A stretch of DNA of 64,000 bases, from positions 22,845,839-22,909,838 of the forward strand of contig NC_135356.1 in the NCBI RefSeq assembly GCF_051622035.1, in the 5' to 3' direction. Below are positions 39,736 through 51,850 of the stretch, piece after piece. The DNA is from Arctopsyche grandis. Lineage: Eukaryota > Arthropoda > Insecta > Trichoptera > Hydropsychidae. The number at the start of each line of letters is the position of its first letter. The first letter of the stretch is position 1. The notes below the pieces were generated by a model. The model did not search any database. It saw only the letters and a list, made by a program, of their open reading frames with translations, and was not told the origin of the DNA. A program made the position numbers and the translations under genes.

Positions 39736-41422
39736 GTACCCACTATTGTATTGTATGTGTATACATATTTTTCCCTTGAAAGACGGATTGCTTTACATTT
39801 ATGTACATACGTACATACGTATATGTATAGGGCAGGTTATAGTGTGTATAGGATGCAAGGGTTTTGAATATATCGTAATTTCTCAGGTCAACACATTTAT
39901 TTCAATATCTGTATATATGTATACATGTATAGGGGTACATATATATTTAAACCGATACAAAAAGCGAAATTGCATAATACATTTCAATTATAATAAAAAA
40001 TAATTAAGTACATGTGTTACAAAGTAAAATTAACGATATGTAATTTTTCATTTTTTTCATTTTTCAACACATGTATTTAATTTATAATAAGCATTAAAAT
40101 ATTGATAGTTAAAACCAAGTCGGTAACTTTTCATGATTGACCGGTACAAATTTTGTGTTATACAATTATATAATAATATTTAAGTATACATATACTGATA
40201 CATATGTACTTAATTTTAATTGAATGACATGGAATGCGTATCAAGTGAATAATATAATAAATGAAAATATACAAATCATATTTACAATAGTATGTATTAA
40301 AAAATTTTTTTTTTGGTTTAAAAGGAATATCACAGAATAATAAAAATAAAATATTTAAATGTATTTATGTAGTAGGGATAGAGCGTGCGCAGGAAGATAT
40401 CGTTAGTTTTTTTTTTTTTTGATTTATATACTAATTTAGACAATATTAATTGTTCATTATAGAAGATACATATATATGTATATTTATTCATTTACTTACA
40501 TATTACAAAAATGTGTATTGTCGAAGGTTGAAAATAAAAACGTAAATAAATTGTAACGAAAGCCTAAATGTTATATTACAGAACCCTCACAATACGGATT
40601 TGATTAAACGTACTAAAAAAATAATGATTTAACCCTTTTATATCCGATTTAAAAATAAATGCCTCACATTTTCAATGTAACCGTTGAAATGTTCGCATTT
40701 CATTTAGCAAGAAGAATTTTTAAATTACGCATAATAAAAAGTAAGGGTTCTTACAAAAAAAAAATGTGATTTTTGATTAATTTAAAGGATTCGTATTATA
40801 TAATAGTGTGATTTAAAATTAAATATATATTTATTATTTACTCAATTTAAGTGTGTATTTACATGTACTTTTGATGAAATTGTTATTCGCTATGCAATAC
40901 ATTTTAGATGTGTATAGTACATATACACATGTACATATTTTTTTATAAACGGATATATAATATAAGGTCAGTCGTTGCGAAATTTTTTTTTTATAAAATT
41001 ATCATTTACACGAGGGTTCGTCCGCTATTTAAGTTCGAAGAAACGATGGTGGATTGGTGTCTTTACATTGACAATGGCGATATGAAGTACAGTATTTGAT
41101 TCTGAGAGCAAATCGTTCAACGAAAACAAACGATATTTATATTTTGAAAATTGTCCTTATATTATTATATGTAATTGATTTATAAACTAATATTTGTCTA
41201 AACAAAATATTCTTTTTCGATTATTTTTGTTACGAAAAAATATAAAAGTGCCTGTTTAAATCTATACAGAAATAAAAAGTTGAAATTTCATGAAACTGAT
41301 GGCTTTTTCCAGTTTTTTATGTATTTTTAAAATGAAAAAGTCAATATTAGCACTCAAGAATCTTATTTGAAAACTGCTATAAAAGATTTATATATGTAGG
41401 TATAATGTAAGAGACGTATCAA
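39736..41422. other. AT-rich stretch, nothing recognised
   Basis: Simple repeats only. No gene or element border was recognised on either strand. Confidence 0.4.
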
Positions 41423-41742
41423 ACTACATAAGATGGAGTTGGGTGAATGAATCCCGTTTTTATATCAAAAATGCCACTTTGCCTGAAGAAAAAGATCTTA
41501 GATCAATGTGTTTTGCCATTGAAGACGTATGGATGTCAAACTTGGACATTGAACGCCAAGGAATATAACCGCCAATTCACTCAAATAAGAATGGAACTAT
41601 GTATGCTCTGCATAACGAGGAGAGATAGGAAGCTGGATATTAGGGTGAGAAGTATGATAAGGGCAGTGGATATAGTGGAGAGAGTGGAGAGTTTGAAATG
41701 GGTGGGTCACTTAGATAGACGACTAGACGAAAGATGGAAAAA
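41423..41742 (+). pseudogene. Decayed C-terminal fragment of the (TA)n-flanked retrotransposon
   Basis: The frame reads KMPLCLKKKILDQCVLPL, KTYGCQTWTLNAKE and CITRRDRKL, parallel to KMPLCLKKRIFDQCVLPV and YGCETWTLNAK in the intact copies. It stops early, and many changes mark it as old. Confidence 0.8.
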
Positions 41743-41745
41743 ATA

Positions 41746-42015
41746 AATAAATATTGAGTGAAATTATAGGTGTTTAAACAATTAAAATCTGACTAAGCGA
41801 GATAGACGTCAAGAAGAAATATGACGGAGTATTTTCAAACGTGTCTATTACGATTATTTTTCACCATCGTAATGGCGGACCTCATTTTCCCTTATATTGA
41901 TGAGCAAACCGAGCAAAATGGCCAAGTTTGAAAACGATCGGACAAGAACCGAAACTTTGTCACACGACCAAATAGTTTCTGAAGTAAGAAGAGGTTTGTG
42001 AAAATAAGTGCGAAA
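41746..42015 (+). repeat. Dispersed repeat R2, copy 2
   Basis: Matches the reverse complement of 9568-9907: GCCTATAA/ACCTATAA-type left end, TTTTCACCATCGTAATGGC, then AAAACGATCGGA. It contains short frames starting at ATGGCGGACC, but since the repeat is shared with a SINE-embedded copy these are not taken as genes. Confidence 0.6.
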
Positions 42016-42072
42016 ATGACACACGAGAGGATGTATAATATATAAAATTATAATATTGAAATTACCTTTTAG

Positions 42073-42165
42073 ATGGCGAATGTAGATGATATAACTATGA
42101 ATGTTTGTTTATTTTCTTGTCCTTTGTGCAAATCTACAGTCTTCGCTTTGGAACAACAATATTTG
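42073..42165 (+). CDS. Possible exon of a zinc-finger gene (uncertain)
   Basis: Thirty-one codons stand between an acceptor-like CCTTTTAG and a donor-like GTATGC. They read MANVDDITMNVC, then the Cys-x2-Cys unit SCPLCKSTVFALEQQYL. The pattern recalls the first finger of ZNF277-type proteins (Cys-x2-Cys, about ten residues, Glu-Gln, then Leu), but the His half would lie in another exon that I could not identify. An alternative continuation from an AG at about 42310 is open to a stop near 42420 but gives no known motif. It may be chance. Confidence 0.22.
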
Positions 42166-42811
42166 GTATGCATACATTATTATTATATTTTTTTAATAAT
42201 ATAAGGTTTTATCGAATTTTTTTATGCGATTCATTTTATATGTAAAATTTGAAATACTTGGTTTGAAAATGTAACCATATGAAATACATTTGGTAGGTGG
42301 TGCTGAAAACAGTTTGAGAATCTTCATCTCATACGATTTGCTCACATGGTCAAAACCGGCCTTGAACGGAACGAACGGAAGCGGAAACGAAGGAACACGG
42401 CGGTCGAACCGCGCGCATGATTGTCTCGCGCCTTACACAATTTTAACTTTACATTTAAAATTACCGAATACATCACTACATGTATGTAAATAGATTACAT
42501 CTGACTTTTCGTCCGACCGGCCCTGCTGGATCATCGAGGGATTACATTAGGTACAACCGAACGAAAGACTTTCGAGACAGGTATGACAGCACTAAATCGG
42601 GGTTATTGTTTTCCACACGGAAATCGCGATGTGCGATGAAAATTAATAGCACATCGCGCAACACGGGAAAATCTTGAAACCATTAGGGAGAAAATGCTAC
42701 TAGACTTCGACTGCGATATTGTTTAGGTGATACTAATTTAATCATATATTCTATTTTATCTATCTTATCTTATGTACACGCTCTCTCTCTCACTTCACTC
42801 CTACCTCTTTT

Positions 42812-42879
<68 letters not shown>

Positions 42880-45800
42880 GTATGCAATATTTAAACGGTT
42901 TAGGCCGCAAATATATAGGCCTGAATTTTTCATTGTATTTGGATTAAATAAATGCTTTAAAAAAAAGTAGCGTTTAAAATAATAAGTAATTTTTTTTAAT
43001 ATAAAAATCCAAATTGAGTTGAAAGTGTGTAAAAGAAAAATAAGCGACTGTTTTTTTTCATTATTATTTAATATACGTGGAGTGAAAGTTTGTCGAAAAG
43101 ATAATACATACATAAGTTTATTATTTGAAGGAAAGTTTTTAATATTAAATTAAAGTATCAAGAGTTTATGTATATTGTTTTTAAACATGAATTCGGTTAT
43201 ATTATTATTTTAATATATGTAATATAATATTGAAAGTACCACTTAATAGACATGCATTGTATTATTTTTATTGACGGCTTAATTTACCAAGGGATTGACG
43301 GTTCGTAAGCCGAATTTGACTGCAGGAAACACATATAAAGGGTTCAACATTTAACATATAGTACAATTAGTAATATTTTTTTGGTGAAAATTTCCCATAA
43401 ACGACTTGACGTGAGCTTTATGGTGGTGTATGCCCATACAAGCGATACTCGATTTTTCTAAAAGTATATTGATCTTCGTCAGTCAGTCATTATAGTTCGA
43501 GAAATCACAATCTTATAAGGATGGAGTACAATTCACACACATATATAGTATACATGAAGGGTTCAACATTTAACACATATACATACATACGATTAGCGAT
43601 TATAGAGTTTACATTGATTCCTATTTATTATATTATATCATGTGTGTAGGGAAATTTCACCGCATAGCATTTTGTCCGTTCCAAATGATTAAATAACCTT
43701 CTTCATATGTAATACCAAATTGTCCACTACTGATTCAGAAACTTATTTAAACATTGATTATTGTAAATATGAAACGTTTAAAACATCAAAACATTCAACA
43801 GCCAATAAAGTATTAGTAATATTTTTTAATACACATACAATGTGCTGTATTTATTTTTTTGTATATGTAGACAGCTATAAATGTATATATGTAATATGTA
43901 TATTGTATGGGGGATTTTACATTTATTACGCGATGAAATATTAAAATTTATTTATGTTGCTGTTCTATGAATAAATTTCGACTATTTAACGAAGTGTGCC
44001 TTTTATTTTAATTTGAGCCTCTCAGTGCAGGGAAGCGAAATCCTCATACAATTTTACGCATCAAAGTGTGCAAAGCAACTTTGATTAACCGGCACGAGAG
44101 CAAATATGTTCCGGAAAACTTCATGAGTCATGTTTAACCCAAGGCACAAATAGAACACACATTACATGTGTATGCAGACCTTGGTGGAAATTCCGCGTGA
44201 GATAATTTTCCAGCAAGACGAAAATTTCACAGTTGAAATTTAACCAGCCGTTTGTTTTCAAAGGTGGAATTTTTTTCGCGAAAAAAGTATTCCTGCAATA
44301 TATGGATGTGTGTATGTAATACGCTCGCCAGATATTCCATGCGAAATATTTTGTTATATTAAAAATTTTTCTCCTCACCGCTAACAAAATAACGTGTAAC
44401 GAGCTTGTGTCGCTTTATCTCGTGAATGATGCAAGAATTTCGCATTATGAATTTATTTCTTATGAACATCGTCTTAAATTGTTTTCTTCTTCCACGTACC
44501 CGAAAAAAAGCTCAGCAACATAATCTTTCATATACGAAACGTATAATGAAAAACTATTAATTTAAAAAATATATGTATAAACGGTGCATTTACATATTAT
44601 TTTAATAATCGAGGTGACACTGAGCATAAATAAAACAGGATCTCCATCTGATGGTGTTGCTCACGAAGGGGTGTGGAAAGTACTGTGTCTTATTTAAATT
44701 TAAATTATTTACAATATTTTATATTCTTTGATAATGTGTCGTGATCTCTTAATTATAATAATTTTAAATAGGCTAATGAATTTAATCCAATCAAATTTTA
44801 ATGATATATATAATATGTATGTATATTTAATATGTAGATTAATTAGTGAATAGACCCTATCAATTCCTTGGATATCCAATCTTTCAAAAAAATCAATAAA
44901 ATTTTGTATTATTATACATATTATACAAGCAACTGTTGTTTTGAATCAAAATGGTAAGCGTAATATTACGTCATTAATTCAACTTAATCATTGGTCGTTG
45001 TATTTTCATTTTCAAGTACATATTACGTACATTTCAAGGTATGTGATTATCAAATACTCATATACATATTTGAATGACGAAATATTATACTCACCGTTAC
45101 GGGTTGAAAAATTGCGATGAAACTTCTTGCCTCATCTAAAATTGTTTCAATTTAAAAACCGAAAAAGTTGACAATCTCTGTGATAGTACATTCGCACACA
45201 TGCATCATTGTGAACATTACATATAATCTAATATATAATTATTTATAATAATATGTACAACATTGTATTATCATATTGATAATAATATACATGTATATAT
45301 TTACATATAATTTTATGTATATTATTATGTTTATAATATGCAAATCACATCTTATTTAAATGTTTAGAAAATTTCTAATGATTTGTTGAAGTCAGTCCAA
45401 AAAATTCAGCGCACAACTTTTTTCATTTAAACATATTAAATATGTACACAATTACACTATTTTATAAATACATATATATATATGTAATGTATATAATCTC
45501 TTTAAAAGACACACATTTGGTCAGTACACATAGTGGAAAAATCACACGCCTCAATTAATATAATAAGATCGGCTGGTGATTTATCATCGACATTATCGAA
45601 TGTAATACATTTAATAATAGATTAATATAATTTACATTTATAGTGATTTAATTCATGTGTTTTTTTGTGTGTGACAGACAGTTAGTCGTTAAATTAATTC
45701 GCATATATAATATATAAATTTCACTAAGGCTCTTCGCTTGCCTCAAACAACCACTGAGATAATGAAAAAGCATTGGAATCAAAACTGAATTATATATATA

Positions 45801-48030
45801 TATATTTTTTTTTTTATTCATATACATAAAATATCGTTTTCGTGAAAAATTCCGAACTTGAAATTCTTCTACATATAATTGTATTAGGATAGTAATTGAT
45901 CGCGTTTTGCAATTTTTATTAATTACATATATTTGTAATCTATATTAAATAAAAAATATATTATTAAAAAGATAGGTAGACTGTCCATTACATGTATTTA
46001 GATATACAATGTATGTACATATGTATGTATAATCATGATGAAATAAATAGTGTTTAAAATAGACATTGACATGATTATATATTTAGAAATTCAGCGGTAG
46101 AAAATAGGAACTGTATATGGGGGGAAAATTAACATTACAAATATATGTAGCTTGAAAAAATATCGGGGAACATCGGATTATTATAATATTTATATATTAT
46201 GTTATATGTATATAATTTTTTCTCACACATTCTTATAAAATACACTGTGTATTCATTTTATATGTAATTAAATGTAAACATTATAAATACAATGATACTA
46301 TATACGTAATTATAATAATTATACAACCATAATTGATCGCAGATTTGGAAGTGTCATACAAACGTGTGTTGGCTAATATTTGATTTTGATATTTAAATGT
46401 TTATATTTATCATTTTTTTTAGCCTCAAAGTGAACGTATTGATTTTTTTAATTGTATAAGTCTACGATGTCACTTTTTAATTAATAATGCACTTGTTCAG
46501 TCAGTGTTTTATTTAATTATTATGATTATTTTTAACTTTTGACACCAATTTAATTTTAAGCACAATTTCGTGTCTGAATTTTTCACTCACTTAAAATTTT
46601 TCCCAAACGTTTCGTCTGACTTTGCGAGTTTCGGCAGCAAATTAATATCTATCTTTCGGGACGTATGCAAATTATGAACAATAAAGTTTTTCCTTTTAAT
46701 ATTGAATCTGGCCGTGGATTAACGCGGTTAATATCCCTAGGGGAAAGAGTGATGGGGGGAAACGGGGGGGGGGGGGGGGACAGTGCTTTTTGTTATATTA
46801 AAAAAGTTTCGATTCATTTCATATATATGTATGTACGTATGTACATATACATTTTTGTTTCAACTGAAATTAAATCATTCGATTTCATTTTCACTGTGGA
46901 GACTGAAACAGTGCATGTGTGCAAAAACATTTCAGCAAAATTTAATCGAAACTACAATTGATGTTAATTTATACAGAAAGGTGGGTGTGGGGATATAAAA
47001 TAAATTTAAAATTGAAATTAAACGGTCACTAAGATATCTTATGCGATATTTAAATGTAAATATGTATAGTCTAATGCAATGGATTAGTTTAATACGTCTT
47101 CTAACGCCAAAAATGGTTTATTTTGTTAATTCAGTGATATTTTACCTACATATATGTACGATGTTGTCAAAAGAAAAATGATGTAGGCCGCAATTCAAAT
47201 TTTAATTCAATTTTCATATTTTAGTTTAATATATATTTTAAACTTTAAATTGTATGATTGTTGAATTTTCATTGTTGGTTACATCATACATATATCCATT
47301 AACAATCGCTCAATTCCATATATTTACTATGACAGTAATTTTCAAACTTCAGATGACGGTCCATGGACAAAAAGAATATGTGGAAAAATTTAACAAAATA
47401 TGAAAATAATACAGATTAATAATATAAATTTTTTTTCTTTATATTTTGAAATATGGAAAAAAATAATTGTTTGAAATTTTAATGAATGTTTTTGATTGAT
47501 ATTTAATCAAAATTGAACTTTTTGTTTGAGACGCTTTACGAATAATTTTATGAGGCATTTATTATGCAAGTATACTATCATTTAATTACGTTTACAATTG
47601 AAACAGCAGATTGCGTAAAACTTTTATTTTTATTTTCAACAGATTTTAAAGTAGAACCACACTAGATGTGTGAAAGTACATATTAAAGGTAGTCGCGACA
47701 CAAAAAGTGCTATATATTATATCTCGTTACATGAATATGTACAAGTTTTGTCAAACAGTTTATGATATGAGTCCATGGATCCGAGCTGACTTGAAAACTA
47801 CTTCAATACTTTTTAAACCATTTTTCTAAATCAAAGACGCATTGGAGAGTTAGGCGATTTTGTGTGTAGGAGGGGGGGGGGGGAGGTTAAGTCAGATAGT
47901 AAATAGGGGTAGGCGAGGGGGTGGAATTAATTATTTAAGCAGTGTTGTTATTGTGCGTTTGATATTGCGTATGTCAGGTGGTTAATTGGTCTGCTAGCTG
48001 TTGAAATCGCTGACAGGCGTTGGCTGGGGA
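42166..48030. other. Long AT-rich stretch with little recognisable
   Basis: 42340-42680 is relatively rich in GC and CpG and holds a 10-bp-arm palindrome (separate entry). 42814-42874 is (TA)n. A Helitron family A 5' end (TCTAATATATAATTATTT) stands alone near 45233. 46764-46779 and 47872-47883 are runs of 16 and 12 G. 47623-47628 is TTTATT, a possible polyadenylation signal for the minus-strand DDR gene about 400 bases beyond its stop. No gene was recognised. Confidence 0.35.
42625..42658. repeat. Perfect 10-bp inverted repeat, 14-base loop
   Basis: CGCGATGTGC (42625-42634) faces GCACATCGCG (42649-42658) in the GC-rich block downstream of the possible zinc-finger exon. Confidence 0.8.
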
Positions 48031-48330
48031 TCAGAGATCAGTAGTGGTCGTATATCCAGCATTGGCGCGCTTCAAAAAGAGATACAGGTGTCTGAAAGAG
48101 GGTCTGTCGCTAGCCCTGCGCTGCCAACATTGAAGCAGGAGGCCGTGTAGCTCTCGGGGGCACACCGGAGGCCTAGGGGGCGCTCGGCCTCCGCCCCCGC
48201 GCCACCTCGCCGCGTTCTCCACCACTTGCTCTGCGGTCAGCTCTCCTAGGGGCTGCTGGGTGCACAGAGTCAGCAACTCCCACAGGGTCACGCCGAATGA
48301 CCAAACATCGCTCATCGGAGTGTGCTTGCC
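48031..48330 (-). CDS. Ddr: DDR-family receptor tyrosine kinase, last coding exon
   Basis: On the minus strand, after the acceptor TTGTTTCAG, the exon reads GKHTPMSDVWSFGVTLWELL, then PLGELTAEQVVENAARW, a Gly/Pro/Arg-rich insert, VCPRELHGLLLQCWQRRASD, RPSFRHLYLFL and a stop at 48031-48033. This is the C-terminal lobe of the kinase. It has the Asp-Val-Trp-Ser-Phe-Gly motif, the Cys-Trp motif and the RPSF motif, and only about 13 residues follow. The match to vertebrate DDR2 (GKFTTASDVWAFGVTLWE, DEQVIENTGEF) is clear. DDRs bind collagen outside the cell and signal through this domain. The exon is GC-rich compared with its surroundings, and the insert RGGGGRAPPRPP replaces the usual FFRDQGRQ region. 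Confidence 0.92.
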   Translation of the reverse strand, partial: GKHTPMSDVWSFGVTLWELLTLCTQQPLGELTAEQVVENAARWRGGGGRAPPRPPVCPRELHGLLLQCWQRRASDRPSFRHLYLFLKRANAGYTTTTDL

Positions 48331-48559
48331 CTGAAACAATCGAGTCATCAGTCAAGTTTGTACATCGACGGAGAAATTTGTCTTTGAAAATCTCTATATA
48401 CGAAATTTATTGAAGCTACATATTTGGTATTTGAAGCTAAATGTATTTTGGAGATATTCGAATATATGTACATACAATCACACTGATACCATGTACGTAT
48501 CAGTTATTGAAATATTATTATATAACTCTTTTTTTTTTCACAGTAATCTTTCTGGGCAT

Positions 48560-48672
48560 GCATACAAAAAATCCTGAAAGTTCCATCGTAATCGGTTCTT
48601 TGGTTTAGGAGCCCATTCGAGACAGACAGACAGACAAATATTGATTTTTATATACATATATATAGATTTAGG
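48560..48672 (+). mobile_element. Possible LINE 3' tail
   Basis: TCCATCGTAATCGGTT, CAGACAGACAGACAAATATT and a TATATATAGAT end are the pattern of many 5'-truncated insect LINE tails. Weak evidence. Confidence 0.35.
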
Positions 48673-49016
48673 TTGACCGGAAGTGCTACCTCCGGAAGTG
48701 CTAGGTGCTAATATTATTTTTTTTAATAAAACTCAATTAAGAGTTTATGTAAGTTTTAAAATTGATAATATGTATGTATATTCGTATGCAGCGGTGTGCT
48801 GGAAGCCGGTTCTATAGAGCCGGTTGTTAAAAAAAATGGGTTGTTGGAATTGTTTGTCAAAAATGGTTAACAATTCAACGTTCAAAAACGAGTTGTTAGC
48901 AATTCAACTTGTGTCAGTTTAATAGTGATCTTTAAGCTTTTGAAACTAAGGGGGGGGGGGGGGGAGTCACGACCAAATTGGAAGCTGTAGTTAATTAAAT
49001 AGTAATTTAGTAATAC

Positions 49017-49284
49017 AGGTTTTTCATTCCAAATTGACCCTTTTTCATCTGAAATTGATCCTTTTTCATTTAAAATTAAAACTTTTTCATTTCAAATTTA
49101 CCCCTTTTCATTGAATGTCAATTTTAAATGAAACAGGTTTAATTTGAAACTAAAAAGGGTCAATTTGACATGAAAAAGGGTCAATTTGACATGAAAAAGG
49201 GTCAATTTGACATGAAAAAGGGTCAATTTGACATGAAAAAGGGTCAATTTGAAAATAGAAAGGGGCAATTTGGAACGAAAAACC
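49017..49284. repeat. Foldback element, GGGTCAATTTG family, copy C, with 21-bp tandem repeats
   Basis: It begins AGGTTTTTCATTCCAAATTG and ends CAATTTGGAACGAAAAACCT. The right arm has five 21-bp units of the type AAAAAGGGTCAATTTGACAT (about 49152-49252). The left arm has less regular inverted counterparts (CCCTTTTTCAT). Confidence 0.88.
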
Positions 49285-49523
49285 TATAGAAAAGTTCATA
49301 CATTTTGAAAGAAGTTCATTTCGAATTCAATTTCAAATTCATACATTTTGACTTACATACATGTATGTACATATATGTAGTATATTAATATTTTAAAATA
49401 TGATTGAAAATGAATGAATTATCATGTATGATAATTTTAAACGAAGTCAATTTTTAAGGATTTGAAAGTTGTTCTATTTATCCTAAACGTGTTTTCAATG
49501 TACATATTATGTAACTACATGTA

Positions 49524-50078
49524 TCATCATCATCATTATTCACATCCATTCATCATCCAGCACTGGATGAAGGCCTCTCCAACACGCTTCCGCTCGTCTG
49601 TTTTCTCAACTCTCATCTACATACATATATGTATGTATGTCACCCCACAAATTTTCATAACATTGCATTGCAGTCTACCCATCTTTGCATTCTCTCGGGG
49701 ACCATTCTAGCACTTTGTCGATTCTTCTTTCGCCCATTGCGATTTCAATATCTTCACGTCATACTTCTCACCCACGTATCCCGTTTCCTATATTTCCTCG
49801 TCATGCCAACCATACAATGTTCCGCAATTCTTTAAGCACATTGGACTTTGTGTGGCATCTTGGCGTTTAATATCGAAGTTTCACTTTCATACGTCATCAC
49901 TAGCAGAAAAAATTGATCGAATACCTTTTTCTGCAGGCCAAGTGGCATTTTTGATTTAAGAACGTCCAAATGCACTCGATCTTAATTTCATACATCTCTT
50001 TATTTCTTCTTCTTAATAAATAATTATTGACTACTTCTACTATTTTTATCATCTAACATTAGTTCGGTCTTATCTAAT
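49524..50078 (-). pseudogene. Decayed 3' fragment of the (TA)n-flanked retrotransposon
   Basis: Starting ATCATCATCATCATTATTCA it follows the intact copies (GATGAAGGCCTCTCCAACAC, TCTTGGCGTTTAATATCGAA-like) with deletions and many changes. It breaks off at about 50078 where the next LINE begins. Confidence 0.75.
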
Positions 50079-50096
50079 TGAGAACAACATATTTCA

Positions 50097-51113
50097 GTGC
50101 TTTTTTATGAGCGGAAAGGGGGAATGGTGGCATTTAAAGGTTTAGAAGCAGATAATTCCTCAAATGAGTTTATTTCACATTCTGGGGTACCTCAGGGGTC
50201 CAACTTAGGGACATTATTCTTTTTAATTTACATTAATGACATCTCAAAAATAATCAAGTATTCAGACTATCTTTTATTCGCCGATGACCTTAAGATTTTT
50301 ATGACAGTTAAGTCTCATAGTGACGCAGCCCTTCTCCAATTGGACTTAGATGCGCTGTCAAGTTGGTCTGTCGATAATAAATTATTTTTTAGCATTCAAA
50401 AATGCTGTGTTCTCAATGTGGCAAGATCTTCAAATCGCTTGATTTATCCATATCGCCTAAGTGGTGTTGAATTAAAGTTTGTGGATGAATATTGTGATTT
50501 GGGGGTCTTGTTCTCGAATAATTTTCAATTTAAACGACACATAGACAATATTTGTTTGCGAGCCACAAAAATGCTGGGATTCTTACTAAGAGTTAGCAAA
50601 CCTTTCCAGAGTACGTTGGTGCTTAAAATTCTTTATGAAACTTTAGTACGTAGTATTCTAGAATTTTCTTCTATTATATGGAATCCTACCCATATAACTC
50701 ATTCATTGAAGATTGAGAGAATCCAAAAACGGTTTCTCAGATATCTTTATTTGAAACAGTATGGTTATTATCCTTGGCTATATCCTAGTGCATTCCTATT
50801 AGGGGCGTTAGGTTTCAACTCATTGGAGTCTCGTCGGAATATGTTACTGGGAAGGCACTTTTTTAAGCTGTTGAATGGGATAATTCACAATCCTCAGGTT
50901 CTAAATGAATTTAGGTTTAATGCACCTAGCAAATTCAGGGACTTGAGATATCGTGATTTGTTTGTTCCTCCTGTGGCTCGCACAAATATGTTGACAACGG
51001 CTCCTATATCTAGGGCTATATATCTGCTCAACCGGATTTCTGGTGAAATTGACCTCTTCAATATAAAATATACTAATCTGGTTGAGTGGTTGTTGAGGAA
51101 TGCCAGTGGTTGA
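50097..51113 (+). CDS. Reverse transcriptase of a 5'-truncated Jockey/CR1-like LINE
   Basis: The 338-codon frame, open without stops, holds the second half of the reverse transcriptase. HSGVPQGSNLGTLFFLIYIN comes first, then LLFADDLKIF with the catalytic FADD near residue 62, then LGVLFSNNFQFKRHI, VRSILEFSSIIWNP and a C-terminal part. The endonuclease and fingers are missing. The insertion starts about where an older retrotransposon fragment stops (50078). About 215 bases of 3' UTR follow and end in (AAAT)n at 51310-51328. That 3' UTR resembles the tail of the local SINEs. The first codon is GTG in an open frame, so no true start is present. Confidence 0.85.
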   Translation: MLFYERKGGMVAFKGLEADNSSNEFISHSGVPQGSNLGTLFFLIYINDISKIIKYSDYLLFADDLKIFMTVKSHSDAALLQLDLDALSSWSVDNKLFFSIQKCCVLNVARSSNRLIYPYRLSGVELKFVDEYCDLGVLFSNNFQFKRHIDNICLRATKMLGFLLRVSKPFQSTLVLKILYETLVRSILEFSSIIWNPTHITHSLKIERIQKRFLRYLYLKQYGYYPWLYPSAFLLGALGFNSLESRRNMLLGRHFFKLLNGIIHNPQVLNEFRFNAPSKFRDLRYRDLFVPPVARTNMLTTAPISRAIYLLNRISGEIDLFNIKYTNLVEWLLRNASG

Positions 51114-51328
51114 TTTTGCCTATTATAAATATGAATGATTGTTATTACTTTATCTATGTTTTTTTTTTTATGATTTTATGATTTTAATGATGTTGTGTCA
51201 ATATTGTTATTTTTATAAGTTATTATTACTGTTATGATGTTATTATTACTAAATGACCGGCCACAGTGACGCGTTGGAGATCTCTGTAATGTCACTTTGG
51301 CTAATATGTTAAATAAATAAATAAATAA
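51114..51328 (+). mobile_element. 3' UTR and (AAAT)n tail of the Jockey/CR1-like LINE
   Basis: The last part reads GACCGGCCACAGTGACGCGT, TGGAGATCTCTGTAATGTCA, then (AAAT)n. It parallels the SINE tail GACCATTGTGGCGCATTGG...CCTGTAATGCCAC...(AAAT)n. Confidence 0.7.
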
Positions 51329-51850
51329 CCGGTTGATAAAAAATTGGCAACACACCGCTGTATGTAACATATGTAAAGTGTGAAAATTCTCACCCTGAAA
51401 ACCTCAAAAGAAACCTTATGGGCGAAAAGGGTTAAACATGACAAAGACGTGGGTTTTTCACCGATCGCCGGAAAGGTTAAGAGTGGGTCGCGTTTAACTA
51501 ATTCGTTGATTCGATATTTCTTCCCGATCCCCCTGAGAAGATTATCGGGATAAAAGTGGGACGCGACTCATTTTTATTTCACCACACGAGTAGCAAAAAT
51601 CCTTTCGGGATGGACTTGAACACCCGGAAAATTGAAATTGTGAACAAAATTGAACAATAAGAATTTTTCACTCAACTGCAATTTGAGCTTATTTCATTTT
51701 GACACGTCTATGTATTTCTTTTGCTGCAGGAAGCGCCACAAGTTTCGCTGGAATCGTCTCAACGGCGGGTTTACGATTTCACATTTAACCCGAAGTTAAG
51801 CGGGGCGAGATTTTATTTCGAGTAGCGGAAAATTACATTCTGTAACTCAC

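Larger units (their letters stand above)
48789..51360. mobile_element. Possible hAT-like element with CAGCGGTGTG ends holding other insertions
   Basis: Left CAGCGGTGTGCTGG and right (complement) CAGCGGTGTGTTGC are inverted, with AACCGG/CCGGTT motifs just inside each. The flanks (TTCGTATG and TATGTAAC) are not duplicates, so the pair may be remains or chance. Inside lie foldback copy C, an old retrotransposon fragment and a truncated LINE, all within the last DDR intron. Confidence 0.45.

Noticed and set aside
41871..42000. ATGGCGGACC and ATGAGCAAACC start-like frames before the possible zinc-finger exon
   Set aside because: This sequence is part of repeat R2, present also inside a SINE at 9568-9907, so it is more likely transposon-derived than an exon.
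48789..51360. A confirmed hAT element with target duplication
   Set aside because: The terminal inverted repeats are convincing but the flanking 8-mers do not match, so it is reported only as possible.
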